A DNA stretch of 64,000 nucleotides, taken from contig OX411547.1 of NCBI GenBank assembly GCA_948146395.1, positions 28,147,114 through 28,211,113 of the forward strand, in the 5' to 3' direction. The notes under the pieces are model-generated. The model saw only the letters and a program-made list of their open reading frames with translations. It was not told the DNA's origin and ran no database searches. Positions within the stretch are counted from its first letter, which is position 1, and every line of letters starts with the position of its first letter. The stretch is from Fragum whitleyi. Taxonomy: Eukaryota; Mollusca; Bivalvia; Cardiida; Cardiidae. The position numbers were made by a program, and so were the translations under genes. Shown here piece after piece: positions 45,506 through 56,817 of the stretch.

Positions 45506-45939
45506 TCACATCAACAACTATTGAAAGTTAAGTACTATTAATTTATCTAATTTGTCCAATCATTAGTCATTTAAAATGTAATTGTTAGTCAAAGGTAATA
45601 AAGGAGTGTCTTTTCTTTTGGCATCATCATCATTATTTTTCATAATTAATCTCTTCATAATTGAATTGAAAAATCCAGCTAGATGAAAGTATAAGCGAAA
45701 TGGGCCCAGCTTCTACTTTCATCATAAATGAGGTAAAACAATTCGAGAAATGTATAGGTACCAATGGATTTCTACAGATTACTTTAGTTAATAATTAATG
45801 AATTCAAAGTGTGGAAAAAAATAAGAATTGATGACAAAATCAAGGTCAAATTCATCCTTGGTTTGCTAGTTAGGTTTTGACGATGTTAGTTTTGCTTGTA
45901 CTTAACTCCAGAGGAAGTGGTACCAAGTAAGTGTATATT

Positions 45940-46030
45940 ACAAGTTATATTAATTCATTTAATGGAGTTTCAACGTCACTTTCAACAGTATTTCAGTCAT
46001 ATCACAGTAAATCTCCTAGCCATGGACTCA
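45940..46030 (-). mobile_element. SINE tail fragment
   Basis: TTTAATGGAGTTTCAACGTC and CACTTTCAACAGTATTTCAG match the tail of the SINE at 39051 (minus orientation). Confidence 0.5.
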
Positions 46031-46309
46031 CACTCGTGATAGTTCAAACCCCAGTTTATGCCTTTTTTTTTCTCAATGTAACATTCAACATACAGGTAGA
46101 ATGAATGTGGTATTTATTTCTTCAATTTCTACTCTGTAAGTAAGTCAAGCCAATTAACAGTACAGGTATGTCAGTATTTTCTCCTAACCACGAATTCTTG
46201 ATAGTGTTTCATTGGGTATATTTTTGTCATACATTTATGGCTCAGAAGTCTGGCAGACATCTGTAAGTATATTATGATAAATAGGTTCTCTACACATATT
46301 GTGACCTGG

Positions 46310-47890
46310 GCATACTTTCAATGGATTGTGTTTTTGCGGAAAAAAGTAAGCTGAGATGGTTTATTTGAACTTGTCTGTAATTTTAACTAGACAATGCATC
46401 ATAGCTCAGACAAATGTCTCTTTAAGTGTTCTTGTGGAAAAATTTAATTAGTTAGGATAATTTATTCCAACCTGTCAAAAAATTTTAACTTGAAAATGTA
46501 CAACGGTTCCAATCATTTATTTTCCAACCTGCCAAATCGTTAAATGGACAATGCATGGTGATTCCTTCCAATTTCAGAGTATGTGTCCTTCCACATATAA
46601 GTCAATGAGTTACTATAATTATATAGGTTAATGAGTTAGAATAATCTACTTCAACCTTTCAACAAGGAAAATTTAATTCAACCTTTCAACATACATTAAC
46701 TGGACAATGCATCATGGTTTGAATCAATGTCTCTCTTTATGTTCTTGCGGAAGTAAGTTTGCTTAATTTATCTCAACCTTTTAACATACTTTAACTTGAC
46801 AATGCTTCTCGGTTTGAATCAACATCTCTCTATTATGCTCTTACAGAAGTAAGTTTGCTTTATTCATTTAAACCTTTCAATGTAATTTAACTGGACAATG
46901 CATCACAGTTTGTATCAATGTTTCTCTATATGCTCTTGCGGAAGTAGTTCTGCTTAATTTATTTCAACCTTTCAACATACTTAAACTGGACAATGCATCA
47001 CGGTTAGAATCAATGTCTCTCTTTATTTTCTTGCAGAAGTAAGTTTTCTTAATTTATTTTAACCTTTCAACATACTTTAACTGGACATTGCATCACGGTC
47101 CGAATCAATGTCTCTCTATCTGCCCTTGTGGAAGTAATTCTGCTTAATTTATTTCAACCTTTCAACATACTTAAACTGGACAATGCATCATAGTTTGAAA
47201 CAATGTCTCTTTGTTTTTGCGGAAGTAAGTTTGCTTAATTTATTTGAACCTTTCAACATACATCAACTAGACAATGCATCTTGGTTTGAATCAATGTCTC
47301 TCTTTATTTTTTTGTTGAAATAAGTTTGACAACCTTTTAACATATTTTAACTGGACAATGTCTTTCTATTTGTTCTTGCGGAAATAAGTTAGGGTAGTTT
47401 ATTTCAACCTAAGAAATAATGGACAATGCATTGTGGTTCCAATCAATGTCTCTCTATGTGCTCTCTTGGTTATAAATAAATAAGGATAATTTATTCCAAC
47501 CTGTATACATAAATGAATTGGACAATGCTCTCAATGATATAAGTTGATTAATAAGTTATAATAATTTATTCTGACAACTTTACATATTTCATCTGGAAAA
47601 TGCATTGCAGGATATACCAAAGTCACATTACATGCTCTTGCAGGATATAAGTATCAAAGTTTACAAGTTAGGATAATTTATTCCAACCTTCCTACATATT
47701 TTAACTGGACAATGCAACATGGCTCCTTCTAATGTCACACCATGTGTTCTCATTGATATAAGTAAGTGAATTATTTAGGGTCAGTAGTTATGATAAGTTT
47801 TTTCTAAACAACAAAAACATACCTTTACTGGTCAATTTATTGAGGTTCCCACAAAAGTGCACTTTATGTTTTTACGGATATAAGTAAGCT
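46310..47890. repeat. 95-bp tandem array, about 15 copies
   Basis: The markers CAACCTTTCAACATACTTTA, CTGGACAATGCATCACGG and TCTTGCGGAAGTAAG recur at a spacing of 95-96 (46705, 46800, 46896, 46991, 47086, 47181). Both ends are degenerate and the centre is most uniform. A pearl-like element follows directly at 47896. Confidence 0.85.
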
Positions 47891-47895
47891 CATTA

Positions 47896-48790
47896 GTTTT
47901 TAGCTCCACTGGCTGAAAGCCACTGGGGCTATTGTCATGGCGTTGTGTCCGTCGTGCGTCCGTCCGTCCGTCCGTGTGTGCGTGAGTGCGTGCGTCCGGT
48001 CGTAAACTTTTTCTTTAAAAATCTTCTCCTCAGAAACTACTGGATGGATTTCAACCAAACTTCACAGGAATGATCCTTGGGTAACCCTCTTTCAAAGTTG
48101 TTCAAGAAAATTTTGATCCAATGAAAATCATGGATTTAATGGGCGTGGCTAATTTCCAAATATGGTAAAAAGTGAGTTTTCTCAGATTCTATTCAATGGA
48201 TAAGAATTAAATTTTACATGAATGATCCTTGGGTGACCCTTGATCAGTCTACAAAAAATCATTGTGATCGGATGGAAAATATGCATTTTATGGGCGGAGG
48301 TCATTTCTCTATAATTATGTTATATAGTGGAAACTTTGAAAATCATTTTCTCAGAATGTAACTGGTGGATATCAACCAAGTTTCACTGGAATGATCCTCG
48401 GGTGACCCTTGATCAGTCTACAAAAAAATCATTGTGATCGGATGGAAAATATGCATTTTATGGGCGGAGGTCATTTCTCTATCTGTTATACAGAGGAAAC
48501 TTTGAAAATCATTTTCTCAGAAAGTAACTGATGGATATCAATCAAACATTTTTGGTATGATCTTTGGGTGACCCATTATCATGCAGCCAAAAATTGTTTT
48601 GATTGGATGAAAAATATGTTTTTTAAGAGCGGAGGTCATTTCTCCATTTGTTATATAGTTGAAACTTTGAAAATCATTTTCAACATCAGTAGAACCCCAA
48701 ATATCTAAAAATCTAGTCAAAACATTTATTTGCTTTTAAAAGAATTTCAAGCCAGTGGAGCGACTCAAGCCATTCATGGCTTTCTAGTTT
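47896..48790 (-). mobile_element. Pearl-like element, fifth terminal type, second copy
   Basis: It starts TTTTTAGCTCCACTGGCTG, then GTCCGTCCGTCCGTCC. It has about four 165-bp cores like those at 19813-20848 and the same end GAGCGACTCAAGCCATTCATGG, CTTTCTAGTT. The first 200 bases are nearly identical to the other copy, which implies recent mobility. Confidence 0.8.
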
Positions 48791-49900
48791 TCCAACCTCT
48801 CAATATATAATTTTTCCGTTATTCATTTTTGTAGATATCTTATTTTGTTCATACTGATTTTACCCTGATATTCGCGGCGGCATCTGTAGAACAATTTGTT
48901 TACATAATGTCCTGTATGTGCACATTTTTTCTTTTCTCACACAGCTTTCTTTAAGTAATTAGGTTCAGTTGATAATCATTAATTTTGCTTATTTTCTCTA
49001 TTTCTGCTAGTTTTACTAATAGTATTAACATTAATTTGTTTATAAATCACTACCGCATAATTTATGTTATGGTAAGTCTATACTGGTAGTTAAGATGTAA
49101 GGTTAGTGGATTATCAAGATTAACTAACTCCCATCTAATTGTTTCAAATGAAAAAAAAAAATATACAGAAATTATCAAATTGTAAAAATCAACACACACA
49201 TTTTTTTTTTTTTGCTCTTCTTGTAAAGTGTCACATTTTCAAAATCATCTACATTTACCATCTAATGAATATCTTGGGCCAAAGCACCCTTTCATTATTG
49301 CACCAACACCATTCATACAACATGATGCTTAGTTAGGTCTTGTAAGTGCTCGTTTATCCATTTTACACACTACTTTATGATTGTAATATATCGGCCTTTG
49401 GCAATCAAAGCCTCGTAATTACAGCTTGTAAGCTGCAGTTATGATGTTTTGATCACCCATTGAAGATATATCTACATAGTCTGCCTGCCGGTTCGCCAAT
49501 ATCCCTCATCCTTCGTGGCGCCATTTATACAACATTATGCTTAGGTAGGTCCTGAATGTGCACATCCATTTCACACTGTTTTCTTATTGTAATTTATATC
49601 TGTAAATAATGGTTATCTAAGGCGTTTGTATTAGTCTATTGAGTCTTGCAGATTAAGTAACAATACATGTATTAACAATAACCAGCATGTTAATTTGAGC
49701 CACATAATTAATGTCATGTGTTTTAAAATCAAGATTAATGTGTCATTATATTGGTAATTAGATTCTGTTTGGCTATATAGTCTGGTGGCTTTACTTACAA
49801 AATTAATACTAATAACAATTTATTATACTGCAAAGAAAGTTCTAGCAATTTCATTGGTTAATGCTGACCTGACAAACATTGATAGCTACGGCCGCTCCGG
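48791..49900. other. AT-rich degenerate repeat DNA
   Basis: GGCGCCATTTATACAACATTATGCTTAG-like sequence recurs near 48875, 49310 and 49525 with ATGTGCACATCCATTTCACAC nearby, pointing to an old tandem unit of 220-430 bases. A CTACAGCTT-type hairpin is at 49405-49450. No gene seen. Confidence 0.45.
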
Positions 49901-50235
49901 TATTACCTCTAATGTTTCCTTAAGGCGCCTCGACGTGAACATAAACAAAAAATCGAAACGGTAATGGCAGCCATGTTTCTCTCGCTTCGCTGATAACACG
50001 ACCCGAATATACACACTAGGATACAGTTGAAAAGGATGTCAGTTAATAATATGCAAATAAAAAATGATATAGATGTCAATAAATACCTTAAATTTGTACA
50101 AATCTGTCCATTTAAATGCCAAGTTACTCGCAGTTTCAGCCAACAAACGCTTCCATATAACAATAGCGCAGAGTGTAGTAGTGTGACGTCACAACTATAT
50201 ATGACGTCACTTTGTACATGTTTACTTTTCATAGG
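49900..50235 (-). promoter_or_regulatory. CpG-richer patch with paired CRE sites; possible promoter
   Basis: Two perfect TGACGTCA palindromes (50184-50191, 50202-50209) flank ACTATATA. CREB/ATF-type factors are known to bind this octamer. On the minus strand about 200 bases downstream, AGAGAAACATGGCTGCC (near 49975) gives a good start context, but the frame closes after 22 codons. No following exon was identified, so the promoter call is inference. Confidence 0.3.
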
Positions 50236-50345
50236 GGTGCATTAAGGGATATTGGTGGTTTAAAAGAAATCGGTTTATACGAACACCTAAAATAGGCAAA
50301 AGGCCGATATTTAGCCCAAAACTTTTGAAGTATAATAAATTCGTA

Positions 50346-50480
50346 ATACGGTTTCTTGCCTGGGTATATGACGATTTATTCCCGGCAGTAAAAATGATGT
50401 CAACCCTCGCCTACGGCTCGGGTGACATCATTTTTCCAGCCGGGAATAAATCGTCATATACCCCGGCAAGAAACCGTATA
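50346..50480. repeat. 135-base near-perfect foldback
   Basis: ATACGGTTTCTTGCCTGGGT pairs with CCCCGGCAAGAAACCGTAT and the pairing continues through GACGATTTATTCCCGGC and AATGATGTCA. The arms are about 57 bases with few mismatches, and the loop is CCTCGCCTACGGCTCGG. No second copy in the window. Confidence 0.85.
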
Positions 50481-50559
50481 ACTAATAATATTTATGTATC
50501 AATAAGCATTGGGGCCCCATTATTAATGTTATATGTTTATAGTTAATTAAGATTGGTGT

Positions 50560-51130
50560 GTCATTATATATTGCCAATTAGATTGTGTATGTCTACTCGT
50601 ATATAGTCTGCCAGCCTTACTAACAATATTAATAAACATTTTAATAAGAGCCTTATCATAATTGTTAAGTTTAGAGTTTAGATATGTCTACCAGCGTTAC
50701 TAACAACATTAATATTTATAAACATGTTGATAAAGACCTCATCATTAATGTTATATGTAAAGAGTTAAGATGTGTCTGTCAGCTTTACTAACAATATTAC
50801 TTTAGTAAACATGTTAATAAGAGCCTCATCATAGATGTTATGTTTAAGTTCAGATGTGTCTGCCAGCTTAGCTAACAATATTTACTAACAATATTAATAT
50901 TAATAAACATATTAATTAGAGCCTTATCATAGATATGTTAAGAGTTAAGATGTGTCTGCCAGCTTAACTAACAATATTACTTTAGTAAACATGTTAATTA
51001 GAGCCTCATCATAGATGATATGTTTAAGTTTAGATGTGTCTGCCAGCTTAACTAACAATATTTGCTAACAATATTAATAAACATATAAATTAGAGCCTTA
51101 TCATGAATATTAAACATGTTAGAGCCTAAC
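50560..51130. repeat. Degenerate tandem repeat, about 90-bp unit
   Basis: TGTCTGCCAGCTTAACTAACA, ATATTAATAAACATGTTAAT and GAGCCTCATCATAGATG recur six to seven times with insertions. Confidence 0.75.
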
Positions 51131-52029
51131 AATATTAATCCCTAGGACTTTTAAATCTGCATAAAAGAGGTTAAATATTCATAGATTTATGATATTTATG
51201 TCATTATATTGGTCCATAAGATCTTTCTTGCATAATGTTTAAAAAGACATTTAAATGTAAGATGTATTAGGAATACAGCAAATTTTAAGAATCATCCATA
51301 AATCAAAGGCTCAGCACAATACTCTTATAAGTGCCAATATAATTATTGACACTTACAACAGTGTTGCATTGAGCACTCGAAATACTTTTTCTCTTTCTCC
51401 CTTCTTTCTTTCTTTCTTTTTTTGGTTCATTCCTTTTCTTTTGATCAATGGCCAAAGAATCCTTTTCATCTGTAAGTACCAACATCATGGGTCAAACCAA
51501 TCTTTGCAAGTCATAAAAAATTTAGGTCTCAAGATCTTAAAAATTTGGTAGCAAAATACTGAAATCAAGTTTGAAAGCTCCCCAACATGTACCCTTAATA
51601 AAGTCATTATAACTGATTGTAGTAGTAGTAGTAGTACTAGTAGTAATTTTTCAGATTTCACACTCATCCCTTCAACAAAAGCATGTGCACATTTATCCAT
51701 TTCACTTAAATTCTCTTATTGTTATCTATATCTGTATATAATGATTATCATTAATCTCTGCATGTTTCTCAAACAGTCTCTCTCCTTTACTAACAATATT
51801 TACATAAAAATCATGTAAACTATACACATATTGTTATATTATTGTGTTTGTCAATGAGAGTTATTAAGTGTTTGGAACAACGCCATTATGTGTTTGATAC
51901 ATATATAGAAATCAAGGAACTATATGAGCTCCAAAAATGTTTTTCCTCTATACATTTATAGGCAGTTATGATTGTTTTGCAATGAGCCTCAATCTACCTT
52001 ATGATACAATTTGACTTGCTCACTTTGTG
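51131..52029. other. AT-rich, simple repeats only
   Basis: A CTTT pyrimidine tract (51387-51424) and a TAG repeat (51618-51645). No gene seen. Confidence 0.5.
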
Positions 52030-52760
52030 TTTTCAATGACTGCTAATCATTGGATTCATATAGCAATTAAGAAATAAAGGGAACCTGCGATAATTTGGCA
52101 TTCCTTTTCAAATATTGAATCGTTATTTCTGCAAACATTTTTAATTCTCTCTTGGGTACATTGTCTAGTTTTCAAGTAAATTCTTCTAACCATTCGCGGC
52201 GCCGTCCATTATATACATGTTGTCAACAATTAAGGTAGTATTGTAAGGGTTTAGTGTATATAGTTATACGGCGAAAGGATTTAGAGGTGAACAGTTTGGT
52301 ATGGATTGACCATCTCAAATTGTGCTCTGAATGTCTATTAATTATAGGATTCATACAGCAATTTTCAAATCGAAGGAACCTGCCATAATTTGGCTTCTCT
52401 TTCCACTATTATATCATTATTTTAGCAGACATCTTTAATTCTCCCTTCAATTTTCCCTTGTGTGCCATTACATATGCAAAACATTAATTCGCCCTTGTGT
52501 GCATTGTCTAGTTTTCAAGCAAATTCTTCTAAATATTTTTGGTGACTTCATTTATCTTAGACAATTTAAAGTCAGGTAATATTGTAAGAGTTTAAGTGGT
52601 AATATTAGTAATTCAATAATATTAAGAAATGTTAGAATTAAAGGAGCCTGTGAAAATATATAATTAAAATTTTCATCTCCTGCTAGTGTAAGGTCATTTT
52701 CATTAATTCTTCCTTGCATGCTTTGTCATGTTATGGCTGTGAAATATTTCAATTATTGCT
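52030..52760. repeat. Degenerate tandem repeat, about 300-bp unit, 2-3 copies
   Basis: ATTGGATTCATATAGCAATT/ATAGGATTCATACAGCAATT, GGAACCTGC-ATAATTTGGC and GTCTAGTTTTCAAG-AAATTC occur near 52050 and 52350. A third, poorer copy begins near 52630. Confidence 0.6.
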
Positions 52761-53346
52761 AGGCGTAAGTTTTGAGTCGGTTAATTTTCACATGTTTTGC
52801 TGAAGGCCGTGGTCTACAAGTTCATATAAAGTAAGGGGGTAAGATTTATTATTTATATATTCTACTTTATTTAAGGGAAGTTCTTAATATTAGGTGTTCA
52901 ATCAGCTGCAAATATTAGCAGAATAAAACTTCTCGTTATTCAGCTGTAGCAGTAGGTATCTGGTCTTTATTGGCTATCTATACAACTCGGTCTGCGTAAG
53001 TTTTGATTCAGCCGAATGAAAATATCATTGATGGGAGATGAAAATAATATAAATACTGCTTGTAAGTTGTATTTATTCCATTTTGAACTTCCATTCAGAA
53101 CTTTTGTAAGTACCTATATTTCATACAGGCTCTTACAAGAGTTTTGCATTTGGGCTATATATCAAAATTTGTCAATGGTGATTTTGTTGGGATTATATGA
53201 ATTGTGAATAATTAAGGTTTAAAGGAAATTGTGGTAAGTACCTGGTTCATAGAGTACTCTGTAAGATGCTTTTGAAGGCACTGACTCAATGTCATGGTAG
53301 GTAGCTAGGCTATTGGGAGGTTTTGTAATGGACAAAGCCTTTACTT
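52761..53346. other. Intergenic, nothing recognised
   Basis: No coding or repeat signal that I could support. Confidence 0.45.
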
Positions 53347-53612
53347 AGTGGTTGGCTGACTCATCTTGGTGGATGGTGGACGCTAAATGTGGGATTTGGT
53401 GTTTGGTGGATATTGACTGAACTTGGTTGTGTGCTGGCTCATCTTGGTTGATGGTGGACGATCAATGCTGGGTATGGTGGACAGTGACTGAACTTGGTGG
53501 TTGGCTGACTCATCTTGGTGGATGGTGGACGATCAATGTGGGATTTGGTGATTGGTGGACAATGACAGAACTTGGTGGTTTGCTGACTCAACTTGGTGGA
53601 TTGTAGAAGAAT
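53347..53612. repeat. 78-bp G/T-rich minisatellite, about 3.5 copies
   Basis: GTGGTTGGCTGACTCATC, TTGGTGGATGGTGGACGATC and GACTGAACTTGG recur. The second copy is shortened. Nested GGTGGA motifs suggest growth from a shorter unit. Confidence 0.8.
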
Positions 53613-54029
53613 TGAAAAGAAGCCAATCTGACAGTAGTTATGTAAGTAAACCCCATTACCAGATGACAGATTACACTATTCCAAATTCAAAGAATTTGCA
53701 AACAACAATTTTTAGTAGTTTAGAATTTGAAATTTCAAAAAAAACATAGATTTTAGGGGGGGAGGGGGGTTAAACATTGTGAACTATGAAGTTATTGTTT
53801 AATTGCTACATAACATATTAGAAAACTGCTTTTCTAAATTTTTTCAAAGCTTAAAATCTTCAAAAACTGAAAAGTGTGGTAAATTGTGAAATTCTTTGCA
53901 CATATTTGCCAGTGATGATGAATCAAAATTCCTTAAAATTACAGTGAAACTTGGTAACAGATCACACTTACAGATGAGCAAAAATCCATTTTGAAACAGC
54001 TTTTCTACTATCCCTTACCAAAATATAAG

Positions 54030-54360
54030 GCCTGTCGCAAACATTTGCTGCAAATTTGCAGCAAATATTTGCTGCATATTTGCTGCGTATTCATTTTTCG
54101 TATGCAAATGAGTTCTCTTGCAAACTTGCAGCAAACAGTTGCCGCAAACACCCTGCAAACCTCCTGCAAACTTCCTGCAAACATGTTTGCCACAACTGTT
54201 TGCGGCAAATTTGCTGCAAACAGTTTGCCACATCTATTTGCAGCAGATTTGCCGCAAACAGTTGCTGCAAACAGTTTGCAACAACTGTTTGCAGCAAATT
54301 TGCCACAAACTGTTCCTGCAAACAGTTTGCAGCAAATTTGCTGCAAACAAATGCTTTGAA
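54030..54360. repeat. Palindrome-dense TTTGC/GCAAA block, open in all reading frames
   Basis: Variants of GCAAATTTGC, GCAAACAGTTTGC and TTTGCTGCAAA follow each other with spacings near 15 bases for about 330 bases. Stop codons are almost absent on both strands, so several overlapping ORFs of 90-125 codons appear. I see no protein family in any of them. Confidence 0.8.
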
Positions 54361-54504
54361 TTTCATGGCTCAATCCATCTTCCAAGCAGTGACCTTAATC
54401 CATTTGAGACCCATAAAATTGATTTAGGATGAAAGGTCATGTTTTCTTCTGTTATTGCTAATGACCAGTCCTAGGAGAAATTTGACCCTTATTGTGCTGA
54501 TTTA

Positions 54505-54690
54505 TTTGTTTGAATGGGTTTTTATGCTGCTTTCAACAATCTTTCAGTAATATTGCCGCAGCTTGAGCACCTTACAATGAATTACAAGTATTTCTCACAC
54601 CAATACTTCCATTACATCCTTTCCTAGCCTCTAGCTGCTATCCCACAAAGGTCTACTAATATCAACACATTGTTGGGAGATTAAGTTATC
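54505..54690 (-). mobile_element. SINE, degenerate copy lacking tRNA head
   Basis: GGGTTTTTATGCTGCTTTCAACA, GCTTGAGCACCTTACAATGA and TTTCCTAGCCTCTAGCTGCTAT match the body and tail of 39051-39304. Confidence 0.7.
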
Positions 54691-55408
54691 CTGCTGAAGG
54701 CAGACTATTCCTGCTTTAGCAAGAGTTATAGTATATTCCACCTAATTTTCTAATAATCTAATGGAATTCAATTATAGATATTTCTTTCAAAGGTATGGTC
54801 TGCCATTGGAAGAAGAATTTACCATGCCAGGTTTCATACTTCTTCACCCAATGAACATTTCTGACACCATACATGAATGTTAGCCCAGTGGTTTAGATGT
54901 TTAAAGAAATTTTGGATGTCAGTCTTTGCACAACTAATGCGGTACATCAGGAAGTAACTATAAAGCTCACTTCATGATCAAGTGAACCAAGAAATAATGC
55001 AGAAATTACAAAACATAGTTTGTACCACAAACCAACCTGAGAATGAAGTGATTTTCATAGATAACATCTACACCAGCTATGACAAATGTGATTTTTTGCA
55101 CTACCCAAAAGATACCTTTTTGCAATACTGGTCATGTATATTTTAAGTTAAAGCACCATATGAATCTCATCTGTTACACCAGATATATACAGTAACACCA
55201 GATTTATAATGCAATATCAAAACCTTTTCAAGACAACGATCACAAGGCTATGGCAATGTTTTCCATTTTCTGCAACAACAGCTGAGTTGAAAATGAAGAA
55301 ATAACTTTATAGATAAGCTAGGGCATAAAAAACAATATGGCTTGCTTAAATCCCAGGCAGGAGTAATTATTACTTTTATAACTGCATTGGTATGTCTTTT
55401 TTAAACCT
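54691..55408. other. Intergenic, nothing recognised
   Basis: No coding or repeat signal. Confidence 0.5.
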
Positions 55409-55584
55409 GGGCCAGTTTCATCAAAACATTTAAGACGCATATATAATTGTCCTACACACATTTAGGACCAAAATCACAACTCATCAATCTATCATTACCT
55501 TTGTAAAGTGAATGTTGTTGTTACTGTTTCTAAAGTCAATTGTAAGACAAAAATTTGTCTTGAATGTTTTGATGAAACTGGCCC
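55409..55584. mobile_element. Foldback MITE (GGGCCAGTTTCATCAAAACATT ends)
   Basis: The left GGGCCAGTTTCATCAAAAC pairs with the right GTTTTGATGAAACTGGCCC, and pairing continues into AAGAC. The ends resemble MITE family 3 (GGGCC-GTTT) but the interior differs. Confidence 0.8.
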
Positions 55585-55967
55585 GAGGTACTTTGATGTT
55601 TTTAAACTGTAACCAGTTGTATTTTGTAAATTAAGAATATTAAGTCAGGTTATCACAACTCAATTTACATTTGATGACAAGCGTTTCACAAGATATCCCC
55701 ACTAAAAAATTGCGATTCCTACTCGAACAAGTGCACTGTTACAGATGCCTTAGCTTGTCTAATTGAGTGCTTTATTGGATGAAAAAAAGGGTCATATTTG
55801 ACACAAATTGCATCATCATACATGATTTGACACTAACCACATTTTACCACAAGCCCAAAGGACCTATTAGCCTGAAATCTTACAGACCCTCCCTGATAAT
55901 AACTGGTCCTCTGTGAAAACTTTATCTACTTTAAAAGATTCTAAGGAGTGAGGTGTATAAAAGAAAA

Positions 55968-56022
55968 TGTGGGAAAAGAAAAAAAATTGTTTCAAATAAT
56001 TTCTTCTTTTTCCACAATGTTG
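55968..56022. repeat. Short hairpin (GAAGAAATTGCTTG family), degenerate
   Basis: ATGTGGGAAAAGAAAAAAAATTG pairs with ATTTCTTCTTTTTCCACA-like sequence. Related to the centre of MITE family 2. Confidence 0.5.
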
Positions 56023-56384
56023 TCCATAGGGTAAAGAAAAATTTTAGTATTGGAAAGGCAGCTCCTTTTTCAAAACTTGACAGCTTTGACAAAAAATGGT
56101 CATTGACTATACAGGTCTTAAGGACCTGCAACATGGAAGCTTCTACCAGTCCTCTCTGAAATCCGCCGGATTGGTGTTAGTGTCGACCCCTGTCATATGT
56201 TATCACTTGGCATAGATAAACAGAATCAATGAAATATTTGCCATATCATGTTTATTTGCTTGTTCAGAGTTTGCTAGTGTACACAAGCTAACTATCTCAG
56301 ATATAGCTTAAAATATAAACAAAATAAAGTCAACAAAAAACACTAGATTGCTGTGCTCTATTACAAAACCCACTTGGCTATTTG

Positions 56385-56525
56385 TTTATATTTCAAATGA
56401 TGCTTTCAAAAATATTTCAGTCATATCACAATGACTGCATCGAGCACCTCAACATATTTTCACGTTTGTCATACCAGTAGTATAGAAATCTTTCCAAGCC
56501 TGATCCAGCTGCACATCCCACTTTG
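56385..56525 (-). mobile_element. SINE, degenerate copy
   Basis: GATGCTTTCAAAAATATTTCAG, TGCATCGAGCACCTC and a weak AGCCTGATCCAGCTGC match the SINE body. Confidence 0.45.
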
Positions 56526-56751
56526 GTTTTAAGCTAGTACTAGTTACAAGTAGTGTTTGGCAATCAGTTTCAATTCACAATCGATAATTGGTTTTTAGTT
56601 GAAAGAGTAAATAAACTAATGATTGTACAATCGTTTTCTTAGAAATGAATACAACACTCCTAGTATCATCCTTTGAAGAAAAGAATGTGAAAGTCTAGTT
56701 AAAACTCATGACCTTGAGACTCTTTCTGTATATTTTTCTTCCAACTTTATT

Positions 56752-56817
56752 GCTCAGCATGAAATAATTGTAACTGCCTTTAAACATATAGGCAGTTACA
56801 ATTGTTTCACACTGAGC
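56752..56817. repeat. Mini-foldback family 5, third copy
   Basis: GCTCAGCATGAAATAATTGTAACTGCC pairs with GGCAGTTACAATTGTTTCACACTGAGC around a short loop. Confidence 0.75.

Noticed and set aside
49909..49980. Short coding exon starting at a good ATG context (minus strand)
   Set aside because: The frame ends after 22 codons and no downstream exon or strong donor was found. It is kept only as part of a possible promoter patch.
53991..54432. Overlapping ORFs of 90-125 codons rich in C, N, Q, L and A
   Set aside because: All frames are open because of short palindromic repeats. No frame looks like a conserved protein.
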